Below are positions 32,841-43,760 of a DNA stretch of 64,000 nucleotides, piece by piece. The DNA comes from Mixophyes australis (taxonomy: Eukaryota; Chordata; Amphibia; Anura; Limnodynastidae). Both the position numbers and the translations under genes were made by a program. Every line of letters starts with the position of its first letter. Within the stretch, counting starts at the first letter, position 1. The notes beneath the pieces were generated by a model. That model did no database searches and was not told the DNA's origin. It saw nothing but the letters and a program-made list of their open reading frames with translations. The stretch spans positions 61,684,919 through 61,748,918 of the forward strand of contig JAVHZZ010000011.1 in the NCBI GenBank assembly GCA_036250195.1, read 5' to 3'.

Positions 32841-35800
32841 TTATTATTATTATTAATATTTATTTATAAGGCGCCACAAGGCATCCGCAGCGCCGTACAG
32901 AGACAAACAAAATCACAATACAATGGGAGACAGCACAGTACAGTAAACACAGCAACTCAGTACGCTCAATGCACAGCTAGAGAGGGCGGGGAAGGGGGAG
33001 GGAGGATCCGCAAACGACGGGGCCCAAGAAGGAGGGCGCGGAAGACAGGGAGACCCCCAGGGGGGAGGAGGGAGCGAGAGTGGATGTGGGGTGGAGGACC
33101 CCCGAGGAGGAGGGCTAAGTAGCTGGAGAGCAGAGTTAGAAGTGGTGGAAACAGGAGGAGAGATAGCCCTGCTCAGAGGAGCCTACAATCTAAGGGGAGG
33201 GGTGGACAGACAGAGAGACGCAGGGGAGAGAGGGAGAGTAGGGGGAAAGAGGCAGAAGATAAGGTAGGAAGTTAAGTGGGAGACAGAAAGGCTTTAAGAA
33301 AAAGGTGGGTTTTTAGGGCCCGTTTGAAGCTGGACAGATTAGGGGAAGTTCTGACGGAGGGAGGGAGCTCGTTCCAGTGGAGGGGGCAGCGCGGGCGAAG
33401 TCTTGGATACGCGCGTGGGAGGAGGTTATAAGGGGGGAAGAGAGGCGACGGTCAGAGGCAGAACGGAGAGGGCGGGATGGAGCATGAATAGAGAGGAGGG
33501 TGGAGATGTAGGGCGCAGTGGAGTTGGCGAGGGCCTTGTAGGTGAGTGTGAGGAGCTTAAAGAGGATTCTGAAGGGGAATGGGAGCCAGTGAAGGGCTAG
33601 GTAGAGGGGGGAGACAAAAGAGGAGCGGCGAGAGAGGAAAATAAGCCTAGCTGCAGCGTTAAGGACGGATCGAAGGGGATCGAGATGAGAGTGGGGGAGG
33701 CCAGTGAGGAGGAGGTTGCAGTAGTCCAGGCGGGAGATGATCAGAGAGTGGATAAGGCATTTGGTGGCATCTTGGGAGAGGAAGGGCCGGATGCGAGCGA
33801 TGTTGCGCAGCTGGAAGAGGCAGGATTTAGCAAGAGAGAGGATGTGGGGGCCAAAGGAGAGAGAGGAGTCGAGGATGACACCAAGGTAGCGAAGTTGGGG
33901 AACAGGGGAGATAGAGGTGTTGTCGACAGTGATGGAGAGGTCAGAAGGGGATGGGGTATGAGAGGGAGGAAAAACTATGAGCTCAGTTTTGGCAAGGTTA
34001 AGTTTAAGGAATCGAGAGGACATCCAGGAGGAGATGGCAGAGAGGCAGGCGGACACCCTAGAGAGGAGGGAGGGAGAGAGATCAGGAGAGGAGAGGTATA
34101 GTTGAGTGTCGTCAGCGTAAAGGTGGTAGCTGAAGCCGAAGGAGCTGATGAGTTCACCCAGGGAGGAGGTGTATAGAGAGAAGAGTAAGGGTCCCAGAAC
34201 AGAGCCCTGAGGGACCCCGACTGGAAGGGTGGATGGGGGGGAGAGAGACCCAGAGGTGGTGACAGAGAAGGAACGGTGAGTAAGGTAAGAGGTGAACCAG
34301 GACAGGACTGGGCCGGAGAGGCCGAAAGACTGGAGGGTGTAAAGGAGGAGGGGGTGGTCAACGGTGTCAAAGGCTGCAGAGAGGTCAAGGAGGATGAGAA
34401 GGGAGAAGTGGCCCCTGGCTTTTGCAGAGAGGAGGTCATTGGTGACTTTAGCCAGGGCAGTTTCAGTGGAGTGGAGGGGGCGGAAACCAGACTGGAGAGG
34501 ATCAAGGAGGGAGTATTCAGAAAGGTAGGAGGTGAGACGGCTGCAGACGAGCCTCTCGAGAATTTTGGAGGCAAAAGGGAGAAGAGATATGGGGCGATAG
34601 TTCGAGAGAGAAGTGGGGTCGAGATTAGGTTTCTTAAGAATGGGGGATACGAGAGCATGTTTGAAGGAGGAGGGGAAGATGCCAGTGGAGAGGGAGAGAT
34701 TAAAGAGGTGAGCGAGGTGGGAGCAGGTGGTGGGGGAAAGTGAGCGAAGAAGGTGGGAGGGGATGGGATCCAGGGGGCAGGTAGTGGGGAGGGAGGATAA
34801 AATGAGAGAGTGGACTTCCTCACCGGTGGTGGGACGGAAGGAGTGGAGGGGAAGGTGGTTGGGGGGGGAGGACAGAAGAGTGGGAGGGGTGGAAGAGAGA
34901 GTGGAGGAGGAGATTTCAAGTTGGATGGCCTCGATTTTAGAGGAGAAGAAGGAGGCGAAATCAGAGGCAGTCAGGGAGGAGGGGGTGGGGGAGGGGAGGG
35001 GGCCAAGAGAGTGCTGAAGGTGGCAAAGAGGCGGCGTGGGGTTAGAGGACTGGGAAGAGATGAGGGATTTAAAGAAAGATTGTTTAGCGAGTGAGAGGGC
35101 AGAGCTGTAGGATGAAAGGATGAATTTAAAGTGGAGGAAGTCAGCCAGGGAGCGGGATTTTCTCCAGTGACGTTCGGCGGAACGGGAGCATTTTTGGAGG
35201 AAGCGGGTAAATTTGGAGTGCCAGGGTTGGGGTTTGGAGCAGCGGGGGTGGACGAAGTGGGCAGGGGCGACCGCATCCAGAGCGGAGGTGAGGGTGTGAT
35301 TGTAGAGGGAGACCGCCTGGTTGGGGCAGGCCTGGGAGGAAAGGGGAGAAAGGAGGGTATCGAGAGAGGAGGACAGAGAGGCAGGGTCAAGAGCATCGAG
35401 GTTGCGTATGGACAGAGTAGGTTTGGGCGGGGGAGGGGAGCAGGAGAAGAGGAGAGAGAGAAGGAGAGGAGATGGTGGTCGGATAGAGGAAAGGGAGAGA
35501 TGGAGAAGTCGGAGAGATTACATAGGTAGGAGAAGACAAGATCAAGGGAGTGACCAACGCAGTGGGTAGAGGAGGAGGTCCATTGGGTGAGAGCAAGGGA
35601 GGAAGAGAGTGTGAGCAGTTTGCTGGAAGCAGGGTAGGTGGGGTTGTCGATGGGGATATTAAAGTCACCGAGAATGATCGAGGGGAGATCGGAGGAGAGG
35701 TAGTGAGGAAGCCAGCTAGCAAAGTTGTCAAGGAAGAGGGAGGTGGGGCCAGGGGGGCGGTAGATGACAGTGACGCAGAGATGGATGGGGTAGAAGAGGC

Positions 35801-36091
35801 GGATGGAGTGAGCTTCAAAAGAGGAGAAGGAGAGGGAGGGTTCAGGGGGAATGACACGAAAAGTACAGGTGGAGGAGAGGAGGAAGCCAACTCCACCGCC
35901 AGGGCGGGCACCAGGCCTGGCGGAGTGGGTGAAGGAGAGGCCACCATAGGAGAGGGCAGCGGGGGAAGTAGTATCAGAATCGGAGAGCCAGGTTTCAGTA
36001 ACGGCAAGAAGGTTAAAGGAGTTGGATAGAAAGAGGTCGTGGATAGCAGTCAGCTTGTTGCGGACGGATCTGGCATTCCAGAGGGCACAGA
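32841..36091 (-). mobile_element. L2 LINE, antisense, nearly full EN-RT, inserted in a SINE
   Basis: Read from 36060 down to 32841: endonuclease ([56 protein letters not shown]), linker, then RT with [98 protein letters not shown] (YADD intact), [15 protein letters not shown] and [16 protein letters not shown]. The 3' tail, GGCGCC...TTATAAATAAATA then (TAA)n, is at 32841-32900. I saw a shift near 35420 and a compensating pair near 35000; the RT frame looked open from there to 33313. The 5' end is truncated before the endonuclease N-terminus. Confidence 0.93.
33313..36010 (-). CDS. L2 endonuclease/reverse transcriptase reading frame (few frameshifts)
   Basis: This marks the coding part of the L2 above. 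The endonuclease cuts target DNA and the RT copies L2 RNA in place (target-primed reverse transcription). EN catalytic motifs GDFN and SDHH are present, as is RT YADD at about 34110. The C/T-rich base composition leaves all frames poor in stops, so long plus-strand and shifted minus-strand frames over the same DNA are not genes. With at least one frameshift it is probably not active, but it is the best-preserved L2 here. Confidence 0.82.
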
Positions 36092-36166
36092 AGAAAGGGG
36101 GATGTGAATGAGTTCTCTGTACAGCGCTGCGGAATCAGTGGCGCTATATAAATAAATGATGATGAT
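36092..36166 (+). mobile_element. SINE right part with L2-type tail
   Basis: GATGTGAATGAGTTCTCTGT, ACAGCGCTGCGGAATCAGTG and GCGCTATATAAATAAATGAT then (GAT)n continue the SINE interrupted at 32840. Confidence 0.88.
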
Positions 36167-36186
36167 GATATATATATATATATATA

Positions 36187-36230
<44 letters not shown>
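36167..36230. repeat. (TA)n microsatellite
   Basis: A long TA tract directly after the SINE tail. Confidence 0.95.
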
Positions 36231-36234
<4 letters not shown>

Positions 36235-37360
36235 CTGGAGCTTGAAAAAAAAGTCACAGGATGGCTGGATATATGATTTTTTTTTATATATACGTATATA
36301 TCAGCATATGTTTAAATATAGTTGCAAATGCTGTATGATGTATACAGTCTTTTAACTACATTATTCAACTGAATTACATATGTATTAAAAGTATGCTAGA
36401 GCAAATGTTTTTATATTAGAAAAAGGTTATCAATTACATAACTATTTTAAACTATTCTAGTTACAGAATAATTTTGAGCTAATTTGTACTAACTGTGTTT
36501 ATGTACATATTTTTACACAGAATTGACATTGTCTTTACTGACGCTTGAGACCACTGCACAAAACAAATCATAACACTGTGTATATCACATGAAACCCTGT
36601 CATCACACAGGAGTGAAGACATTACTGACATCCACAAGATGTGCACATCTCAGTTACTGCTGCTGCTGCTGCCAACATTTTGATGGTGTTATGGGCTGAT
36701 AAACTGTGTACACAATAGATAAGCAGGAGCTGAAGGCTAAATTAGATTATGAGACTCCATTAAAGCATAAAAAAAGAATTTAATTACAAAATGTTCTTTC
36801 CATGCCATGTCACAAAATAAATAGGGAACACAAATAATATTGAAAAAGCGAGCAATGCAACTCAAAAATACTGCCAATAATATGCAAGCCCAACTAGTAC
36901 TTAGCACAACAGCTTCATTCCAGAATACTTACAGTACATTGAACACAGAGTTTTTTTATAGAGTGTACATAAAGAGTATAGTAAGGTAATAGGTAATTTG
37001 TCAATGGATCAGGACCTCACTAGAACTCGACACCCCATAGGTAGCAAAGTCTCTCTTTGTGTCCTTAGAGTACAGTTTGCACTCCTAGAATTCCTGTCTC
37101 CATGCCTTCAGGTTCCTGCCACTGAGGTGTGCAAAGATATTTGCCAATCATACACTTTAATTTAGTTTAATATTGTCAATACAGTAGTAAACATCCTAAC
37201 AAAGCGGCATAATGCTAATAGCTTGTAATATTACTGTCTGTGATTGCTACCTATAAAAAGTTGCATAGAAGAAACAGCCGCAAACAGTAATATTGGGTAG
37301 AAAAAATAATCTTTGTTTCATATTATATATTATTGCTATTCATATTTTTAACTTCAACAG
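36231..37360. other. No gene recognised; possible 3' LTR of the minus-strand retrovirus
   Basis: AT-rich and without coding signal. On the minus strand, AAAGGGTGGTC (37361-37371) followed by TGTTGAAGTT looks like a polypurine tract and LTR start, so part of this stretch may be that LTR. I could not find its other end. Confidence 0.4.
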
Positions 37361-37371
37361 ACCACCCTTTG
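37361..37371 (-). promoter_or_regulatory. Candidate polypurine tract of the retrovirus
   Basis: On the minus strand AAAGGGTGGTC precedes TGTTGAAG, downstream of the env-like frames. A similar AAAGGTGGAC then TGTCAGC occurs at 55022-55038 downstream of the plus-strand retroviral gag. Confidence 0.4.
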
Positions 37372-37494
37372 ATAATAATCCATAAACTATCATAATACCC
37401 TTTCCAAATGGATCATATTGCAGATTGTCCAGTTCTGTGTTGTATGCTTTTATTAAAGTCATTTCAGTATATACTAATTCAAACTAATTTCGTT

Positions 37495-37867
37495 TTACCT
37501 CTTTATCTCATTCCATTGCCAAAGGCACACATTTACAGAACATGTAGATGAGTAGTAAATACCTAAGATTATAGTCAAGAGCTTTCCTAGTGCAGACACA
37601 AGTTCATTTACATATTCACCAAATTCTGAGAACCAATTTACTGTATTCAACCATGAGACCCATCTCACTACTTTCTCCCCAACTCCGGTAAGAGGCATTA
37701 TGTAATTTTCTAAATTCCCATTTCAATTGCAGAATCCCATTCATCTTACTGTCAATAATGTCCTTGGGATTGTCAATGTTATTGGCTATGTAGGTGACTG
37801 TTGTCAAATAATTGATTACTATACAGTGCTGCACTAGTTCTTCTTGTATACCTGCTGATCTTGACAT
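37495..37867 (-). pseudogene. env: Retroviral env transmembrane-subunit-like relic
   Basis: Two overlapping minus-strand frames give a helical, polar stretch (QEELVQHCIVINYLTTVTYI) and then WVSWLNTVNWFSEFGEYVNE followed by the hydrophobic LLTIILGIYY. A W-rich stretch before a membrane segment is the style of the end of a retroviral transmembrane envelope protein, and the position, after pol and before a polypurine tract, fits. The frame break shows it is dead. I cannot confirm the family without a profile search. Confidence 0.5.
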
Positions 37868-39983
37868 GTCTACCTAAAACTTTAATACATTTCTGCAATA
37901 TTATCAATTAGCTAAAGCCTGAATGTGTTTATAATTAATTGTTCCTCTAGCATCCCTAGTTATATCCAAATCTATAAAGAACTGATAAGCTTCGGACTCC
38001 GTTATTAGATTTGTGGCTAAGGGCTCTTTACCAGGTGACATACTTCTCTTGGGTCAGTGTTCATATGCTTTGTGTACGTAGGGAGGTGGTGCAGATGTGT
38101 GTATGTGTTCATTTATTCGTGTGAGTAGGTTATTATTTCCGGTATAATATTTCCAATAAAACAAACTATTTCAGATTTAGGAGGTAACTATTTATAAGCT
38201 TTTTGTCCACAGATATTGTAAATATCTTCGGGGAGGATATATGGCACTGAAAATCCTAAAATAATAGTAAACAGTGTGTATGTAAATATACCTAACCCCA
38301 GGATTCCATCTGCTGACAACAACATGGTTGTCAGCCTGTATGGCTACCCTGCAGTACCCACAATCACAAACCGTGGATAAGATTCGGATCCCCGTGTCTG
38401 TCTAGTTTGACACTACTCTACCCAAAGGTGCAGAGTCTAACAAGGTGGTCTTTGCCAAGGATCCCCGCAATGAGGTATGGACTTTGTGTAAACTGCCCAC
38501 AGGTCACATGCAGGAATCTAAGAGAGTACTAGTTGAGGCCTGTTAGGAGAATTATTGAATAGGTGGATTTCCGCAGAGAGGTTTCACTGAACAGTGAACT
38601 GAGGAATGACTGGGGCAGTGAGCTGAGTATAGGAGATGATAGTCTGCTGAGATGTATCCTATCGGGAAGAGACAATAGCAGGGGAAGAGAGATAATAAAA
38701 GGAATAAGGTCTGAATATGTGCAGACACAAATCCAAGATGGTGGCTGCAGGCTGTGGAGAAGGTAAGTGCGCCAGGACCCGAATGCAGGCACGGCATGTG
38801 ACAGTCAGGCTGTACTCACTGACATAAAATAGATTTGTATTGTTTGGAAATTACCATCTGCAGGGGGAATGTGGCAGGGCTCTGGGTGTATTGTCCTCTT
38901 ACCTGTCTGGGAGGAAATTGTCCTGGCATGCCCATCTTTCCATAGTCCAGAGGATTCTTGGCCACATCCGTTCGCCCACCAGGTGGCCTTCTCCTGAGAC
39001 AAAGTAGTGATCCACCGCATTGAGTTATCACTAACCCAAGATATATTCAATTTATTAATTATTATAAACACCTTTACATTTCTCAGGTGGTGCACGCACA
39101 CATTAAACATTGAAACATTACAAAACAAAAGAAGAAAGAATATGTGTTACTACTGGGGCACTCTATGATTTTCTTATTATAATAAAATGCATACACTTTA
39201 TTAGTATCTGTATTAAAAGATTAATGATTCTTCATTCTCTTGCAGAGAGTGAATATTTAAAAAAAAACAAATAACAGTGAATAAATTGTAATAAAATAGC
39301 AGTGACAAACTGCTATGCCTCACTATTATGCGTGATTTATTGTTTATTAGACTTAATATCAGAATAATTCAGTCTCCTCACCTTATTCATTGCAATGTTA
39401 TTCCTATAAACCAGCACTCCTAGATATTCCTAAATTATTTGTCTTTGATGTCTTACCGCTGATCACATTTCAATAGCTTATATTGACTATATCTGGCTAA
39501 TTCCTTTAATATGATTAAGAATCAACTCATTCCTTTTTTATATATTTTTATATATTTTATAACTCACAAAGTACTCCAAAGGCATATATTCATTGTGATT
39601 TTGCCTCTGCAAACTCACATACCCTTCTTAGTACCACCTGTGCCGCTACCTACCTGTGCTGAATGTGGTGGGCCAAGGGGTTCAGCCTCTATTGTACTTA
39701 TGTCTTCTAGAACAGCATAACCAGTACACAATTCTCCTGATTATGTCTGTCTGTGACAACTCCCCTCAGTGTAAAAGTAAAATCTACATTTTGTAAAGGG
39801 GTGTCACATATGTTGGGTCTCACAGAAAAAGTTTGACTTTCAACTTGCTTCACCCTTTGTGCATATTGGCAGTTTGTTGCTGGATTTATGATATTTCACA
39901 TGATACTGCATTAAGTGTATAAAATGTTAAATCATCGCCTAATACTTTTTCCTCACTCTTGTTGACAAACGGGGTTGTTGCTG
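37868..39983. other. No clear gene; retroviral middle region eroded
   Basis: The integrase and surface envelope of the minus-strand retrovirus would fall here, but I cannot recognise them. 38541-38803 begins TGTTAGG and ends GTGACA like a short LTR, yet the flanks do not repeat, so I do not call it. Confidence 0.35.
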
Positions 39984-40391
39984 CTACTGTTTTAGACATA
40001 TAGGGAGTGATTGTGCCACAGTATCCAGTTGGGCACTGTAGTATGCTATTGGTCTACTAGCATCTCCATGTTTTTGAGTTAAAACTCCTGCCACACAGCC
40101 AACAGCTTCAGTACAGTACAATTTAAATGGTTTCTCATAATCTGAGATACCCAGTGCAGGAGATTTTGTCAGACTGTCCTTGAGGTCAAGGAAAGTCTGC
40201 TTTATTTTCTTAACATATTGGACACACTCAGTTTTAGAAGACGAGACTAGTTCCTGAAATGGTAACGCTAGAATAAAGAACCCTAGTATCCAATTTTGAT
40301 CATACCCACATATTCCGGGGAATGTACATATTGGCTGTTGGTTCTGTGGCAGTGTTTTGTTTTGTATTTTCTGTGTCCTGTCTGGTGTCAT
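39984..40391 (-). pseudogene. pol: Retroviral RT connection and RNase H start
   Basis: The minus strand reads ALPFQELVSSSKTECVQYVK, IKQTFLDLKDSLTKSPALGI, DYEKPFKLYCTEAVGCVAGV, LTQKHGDASRPIAYYSAQLD and TVAQSLPICLK. This is the RT thumb/connection and RNase H entry of gamma/epsilon-type retroviruses. It continues from the RT fragment at 40388-40815 but in another frame. Confidence 0.82.
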
Positions 40392-40815
40392 GTGTCTAAA
40401 CCCTTAGAGTGTGCAAAGTATTTAACTTTTGTCTGCTGTGGCTGTAACTTATCCTTAGAAACCTTGTGTCCTGTTTGTGAGAGATGGAACAACAACTGCA
40501 TAGTGTCAGATAAAGATGACATTAACAAATCAGAAAACAGCAATAAGTCATCCACATATTGTATAAGTTTAGACTCATTACGTGGTTGAAAGGATTGTAA
40601 ACAGTCATGTGAGGCTTGGGAAAAGATACCATAGCTGTCAATAAACGCTTGAGGAAGTCTTGTCCATGTATACTGTACCACTCAAACAGTGAAGGCATAG
40701 AGGTACTGACAGTCCACGTGTAGATGTACAGAGAAGAAAGCAGAACAGAGGTCAATGGGCGTAAAATGAGTAGAAGCTGAGGTATTTGTATCAAAATGAC
40801 AGCTAGATAGAACAC
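40388..40815 (-). pseudogene. pol: Retroviral reverse transcriptase (YVDD)
   Basis: The frames carry STHFTPIDLCSAFFSLYI (first catalytic aspartate), RLPQAFIDSYGIFSQASHDC and LIQYVDDLLLFS with the catalytic YVDD at about 40547-40558, then LFHLSQTGHKVSKDKLQ. The YVDD sequence and QTGHKVSKDKLQ style point to a retrovirus, not a gypsy element. Frame breaks at about 40700 and 40520 show decay. Confidence 0.85.
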
Positions 40816-41046
40816 TATGGGGATTTCAGCTACTTTGTTTATACCCTCAATTCCTGCACTAGGTGATAGCGTCTACCCACTCTCTTTTTAATGGTAATAT
40901 TGGATTATTGGCTGTGTTAGCCATAGGAATTAAAATACCTTTTTACACCAGCCTTTTAATTACTGGGCAAACTCCTAACTCAACTTCTGGTTGTAAGAGT
41001 TACTGTGATTTTTTTGGCATTTGCTTTCAATCTTTTAAGTGTACCA

Positions 41047-41640
41047 TTACTGGGGCTTGTAAACCATTAACCCAGTGTCCTGTCTATCTTTACTCCATAA
41101 GGAACCAGGTATTTGAGAGCGCATATTTTCTACCATTGATGGATTCCCATCTATGACAGAATTGTGCATCATTAACCTTTGTGGGATTTCTAACATGTCC
41201 TGTACTTCCTGAGCATAGTTCCCTGGAATGTCAAAGACAACACCATCAGGTGTACAGTAAGTAATGCAACACATCTTGCATAATAAGTCTCGGCAAAGCA
41301 AGTTAGTAGGAGCTGCTGCAACTAAAAGAAAAGAATGTTTAGTATGCAAAGGTCCAATAGTAATTTCTGTCGGAGCAGTCAAGGGTATTGATGCAGTTTT
41401 CCTGTCACCCCTACAGCCGAAATTGTTTTCCTGAAAACAGAAAGATTTAAGGGAGAGGTTAAAAGAGATTTGGCCACCCCTGTATTTACAATAAAAGTTG
41501 TATTACTTCCTGCAACATTGATTTTTACGTTTGGCTCTTCATACAAGTTGTTATTTAACTTTGCCATATGCAGCTTACAGGCATGACCTATATATATAAC
41601 ATAAAAGTATTGATAATGAACATGAATTACAAATAAAACA
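41047..41640 (-). pseudogene. pro: Retroviral protease and RT N-terminus
   Basis: The minus strand reads EEPNVKINVAGSNTTFIVNT, in which the catalytic DTG is NTG (codon 41484-41486), then ITIGPLHTKHSFLLVAAAPT, NLLCRDLLCKM (protease C-terminal NLLGRD-type block). The RT entry follows with IPGSLWSKDRQDTGLM. Loss of the active-site aspartate would abolish proteolysis. A frame change near 41380 separates the two parts. Confidence 0.8.
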
Positions 41641-41670
41641 TCTATTATCATCATAGATGATTTTTTTTTT

Positions 41671-41716
41671 GCTACTCTCTGAGGAAACCACATTTTTGCA
41701 GTAGAGAAACGCGTAA
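41671..41716 (+). ncRNA. Hammerhead-like motif (degenerate)
   Basis: CTGAGGA (41679-41685) and GAAACGCGTA (41706-41715) keep the core order of the motif at 27818. Stem II (CCAC against GTAG) has a mismatch and stem I is poor, so activity is unlikely. Confidence 0.42.
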
Positions 41717-42217
41717 AGGGTTTTATGCTTTATTTGCAGATTTTAAAGTTTGATTTCTGGATGGTCTTATTGCCACCTCAGTATCCCCACAGCTGTAATT
41801 ATAAGAGTTTAATACGTTACACCATACGGTTCTTAATTACAAAGGTGAGTGGATATCGCCGCAAGAGTCTGCAAGCATTGAAAGTTAGAGAAAATCTCTG
41901 GCCAGAGTATTGCCACAAAAGGACCTGCAGGTAAGAATATCCTGCTCACTTCTAGGGGACTGATCAAAAAGGAGCCAGCAGGAGGAGTAACCTTCATTTC
42001 ACATTAAAGGAGGAATCGGAAGGTTGGCTATCAGCGGTTGGCAATTAGCTGGAATATTGCTTTGTATCCAAGAAAGGTCTGTTTTAAATTTATTTGCACT
42101 TTAAACTACATCAGTGGATTGTGGGCATCAAGAGCCTAGAATTTATTGAAGTATAAGTGGCTCAGGAATTGAAAGTTTTTATCATTATTTTTTCAACCGG
42201 ATTTCACACTGTCCGAA

Positions 42218-42225
42218 TTACTATC
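42218..42225. repeat. Target site duplication TTACTATC (left)
   Basis: The same 8 bases follow the hAT element at 44199-44206. Confidence 0.95.
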
Positions 42226-42247
42226 CAGAGCCGTAACTAGGGAGGTG

Positions 42248-42565
42248 CAGCTCCCCGCAGTGTTGGCTCTTCTGCACTGACAGCATGGTGACATCATCAG
42301 TGATGCTGCAGTGACAGGGAGCCGGCGTTTTTTTTCATAGTGCTTTCATGGACCAGCCACCACACTAGCCCCTCCCCCCTCTCGCGGCACCCTTCCCTTC
42401 CTCCCCTGACCCATGGGGGGGGCTGCCGCGAGAGGGGGGAGGGGCTAGTGTGGTGGCTGGTCCATGAAAGGACTATGAAAAAAAACGCTGGCTCCCTGTC
42501 ACTGCAGCATCACTGATGATGTCACCATGCTGTCAGTGCAGAAGAGCCAACACTGCGGGGAGCTG
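42248..42565. repeat. Long palindrome inside the hAT element
   Basis: The arms 42248-42389 and 42424-42565, 142 bp each, are inverted complements with only two differences that I saw (CCGGCG against CCAGCG, and GTGC against GTCC). They are separated by 34 bp. RNA or single strands would fold into a near-perfect hairpin. Confidence 0.95.
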
Positions 42566-42950
42566 AGAACAGACCTTAAGTAAGCGAGGGGGAGGGGGAT
42601 CTGTCAGCTCCATTAGTTGTTCTCTCCCTAAGCAATGGTCTGTTATATCACATGCTGTGTGTTAGCAGCTTTCTGCTTCCAGGACTGCCCCTCCCAGCAT
42701 CCCCAGCTCCTCCTGACAGCCCTGCGTTCCACCAACACTCTTACCTCTGCTGCTGATAACTATGACTCCAGTGCCCCTCCCAACTCTCGGTACTGTACAG
42801 AGCCCCCATCATTGACTTTTCCTTGCCCTGCATACCAGTTCCCTCTGTTTCTATCCAGATATGTTTCCCTTCCTTCTGAACCCGGACACCTGTCAATTCT
42901 GACTCCTGGACCCCCAAAATACAGCTGTAACCTCTGCACCCTCTCCATCA

Positions 42951-43692
42951 CAGGAATGCTCTCTGTATAGTATGGCGGTCACAGGAATGCTCTCTGTATG
43001 GTATGGAGGTCACAGGAATGCTCTCTGTATGGTATGGAGGTCACAGGAATGCTCTCTGTATAGTATGGTGGTCATAGGAATGCTCTCTATATAGTATGGT
43101 GGTCATAGGAATGCTCTCTGTATAGTATGGTGGTCATAGGAATGCTCGCTGTATAGTATGGTGGTCACAGGAATGCTCTCTGTATAGTATTGTGGTCACA
43201 GGAATGCTCTCTGTATGGTATGGAGGTCACAGGAATGCTCTCTGTATGGTATGGAGGTCACAGGAATGCTCTCTGTATAGTATGGTGGTCACAGGAATGC
43301 TCTCTGTATAGTATGGTGGTCATAGGAATGCTCTCTGTATAGTATGGTGGTCACAGGAATGCTCTCTGTATGGTATGGCGGTCACAGGAATGCTCTCTGT
43401 ATAGTATGGAGGTCATAGGAATGCTCTCTGTATAGTATGGAGGTCACAGGAATGCTCTCTGTATAGTATGGTGGTCACAGGAATGCTCTCTGTATAGTAT
43501 GGAGGTCACAGGAATGCTCTCTGTATAGTATGGTGGTCACAGGAATGCTCTCCGTATAGTATGGCGGTCATAGGAATGCTCTCCATATAGTATGGTGGTC
43601 ACAGGAATGCTCTCTGTATAGTATGGAGGTCACAAGAATGCTCTCTGTATTGTATGGCGGTCATAGGAATGCTCTCTGTATAGTATGCGGAC
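42951..43692 (+). repeat. 31-bp minisatellite, about 24 copies
   Basis: The unit is CAGGAATGCTCTCTGTATAG with TATGGTGGTCA. The anchor AGGAATG is at 42952 and, 23 periods on, at 43665; spacing stays at 31 bp. Units differ mainly at two or three positions (TAG/TGG, GGTGG/GGAGG/GGCGG, CAC/CAT). Confidence 0.95.
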
Positions 43693-43715
43693 ACTAGGAG
43701 GCTCTTTATATTGTA

Positions 43716-43757
<42 letters not shown>
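43716..43757. repeat. (TG)n(TA)n microsatellite
   Basis: A TG run passes into a TA run. It gives spurious YIYIYI frames on the minus strand. Confidence 0.95.

Positions 43758-43760
<3 letters not shown>

Larger units (their letters stand above)
41641..42225 (+). mobile_element. Penelope-like element terminal repeat, left part
   Basis: The block opens with a hammerhead-like motif and continues, after the hAT element at 42226-44198, at 44207. The join across the insert is exact because of the 8-bp duplication. No coding region is attached. Confidence 0.55.

Noticed and set aside
33685..36029. Long plus-strand reading frames and shifted minus-strand frames rich in G/E/R or P/S/L
   Set aside because: They overlap the minus-strand L2 EN-RT frame. 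The C/T-rich composition removes stops in all frames, and no domain is seen in them.
38541..38803. Possible short LTR (TGTTAGG to GTGACA)
   Set aside because: The ends are not inverted repeats and the flanking five bases (AGGCC, GTCAG) do not match.
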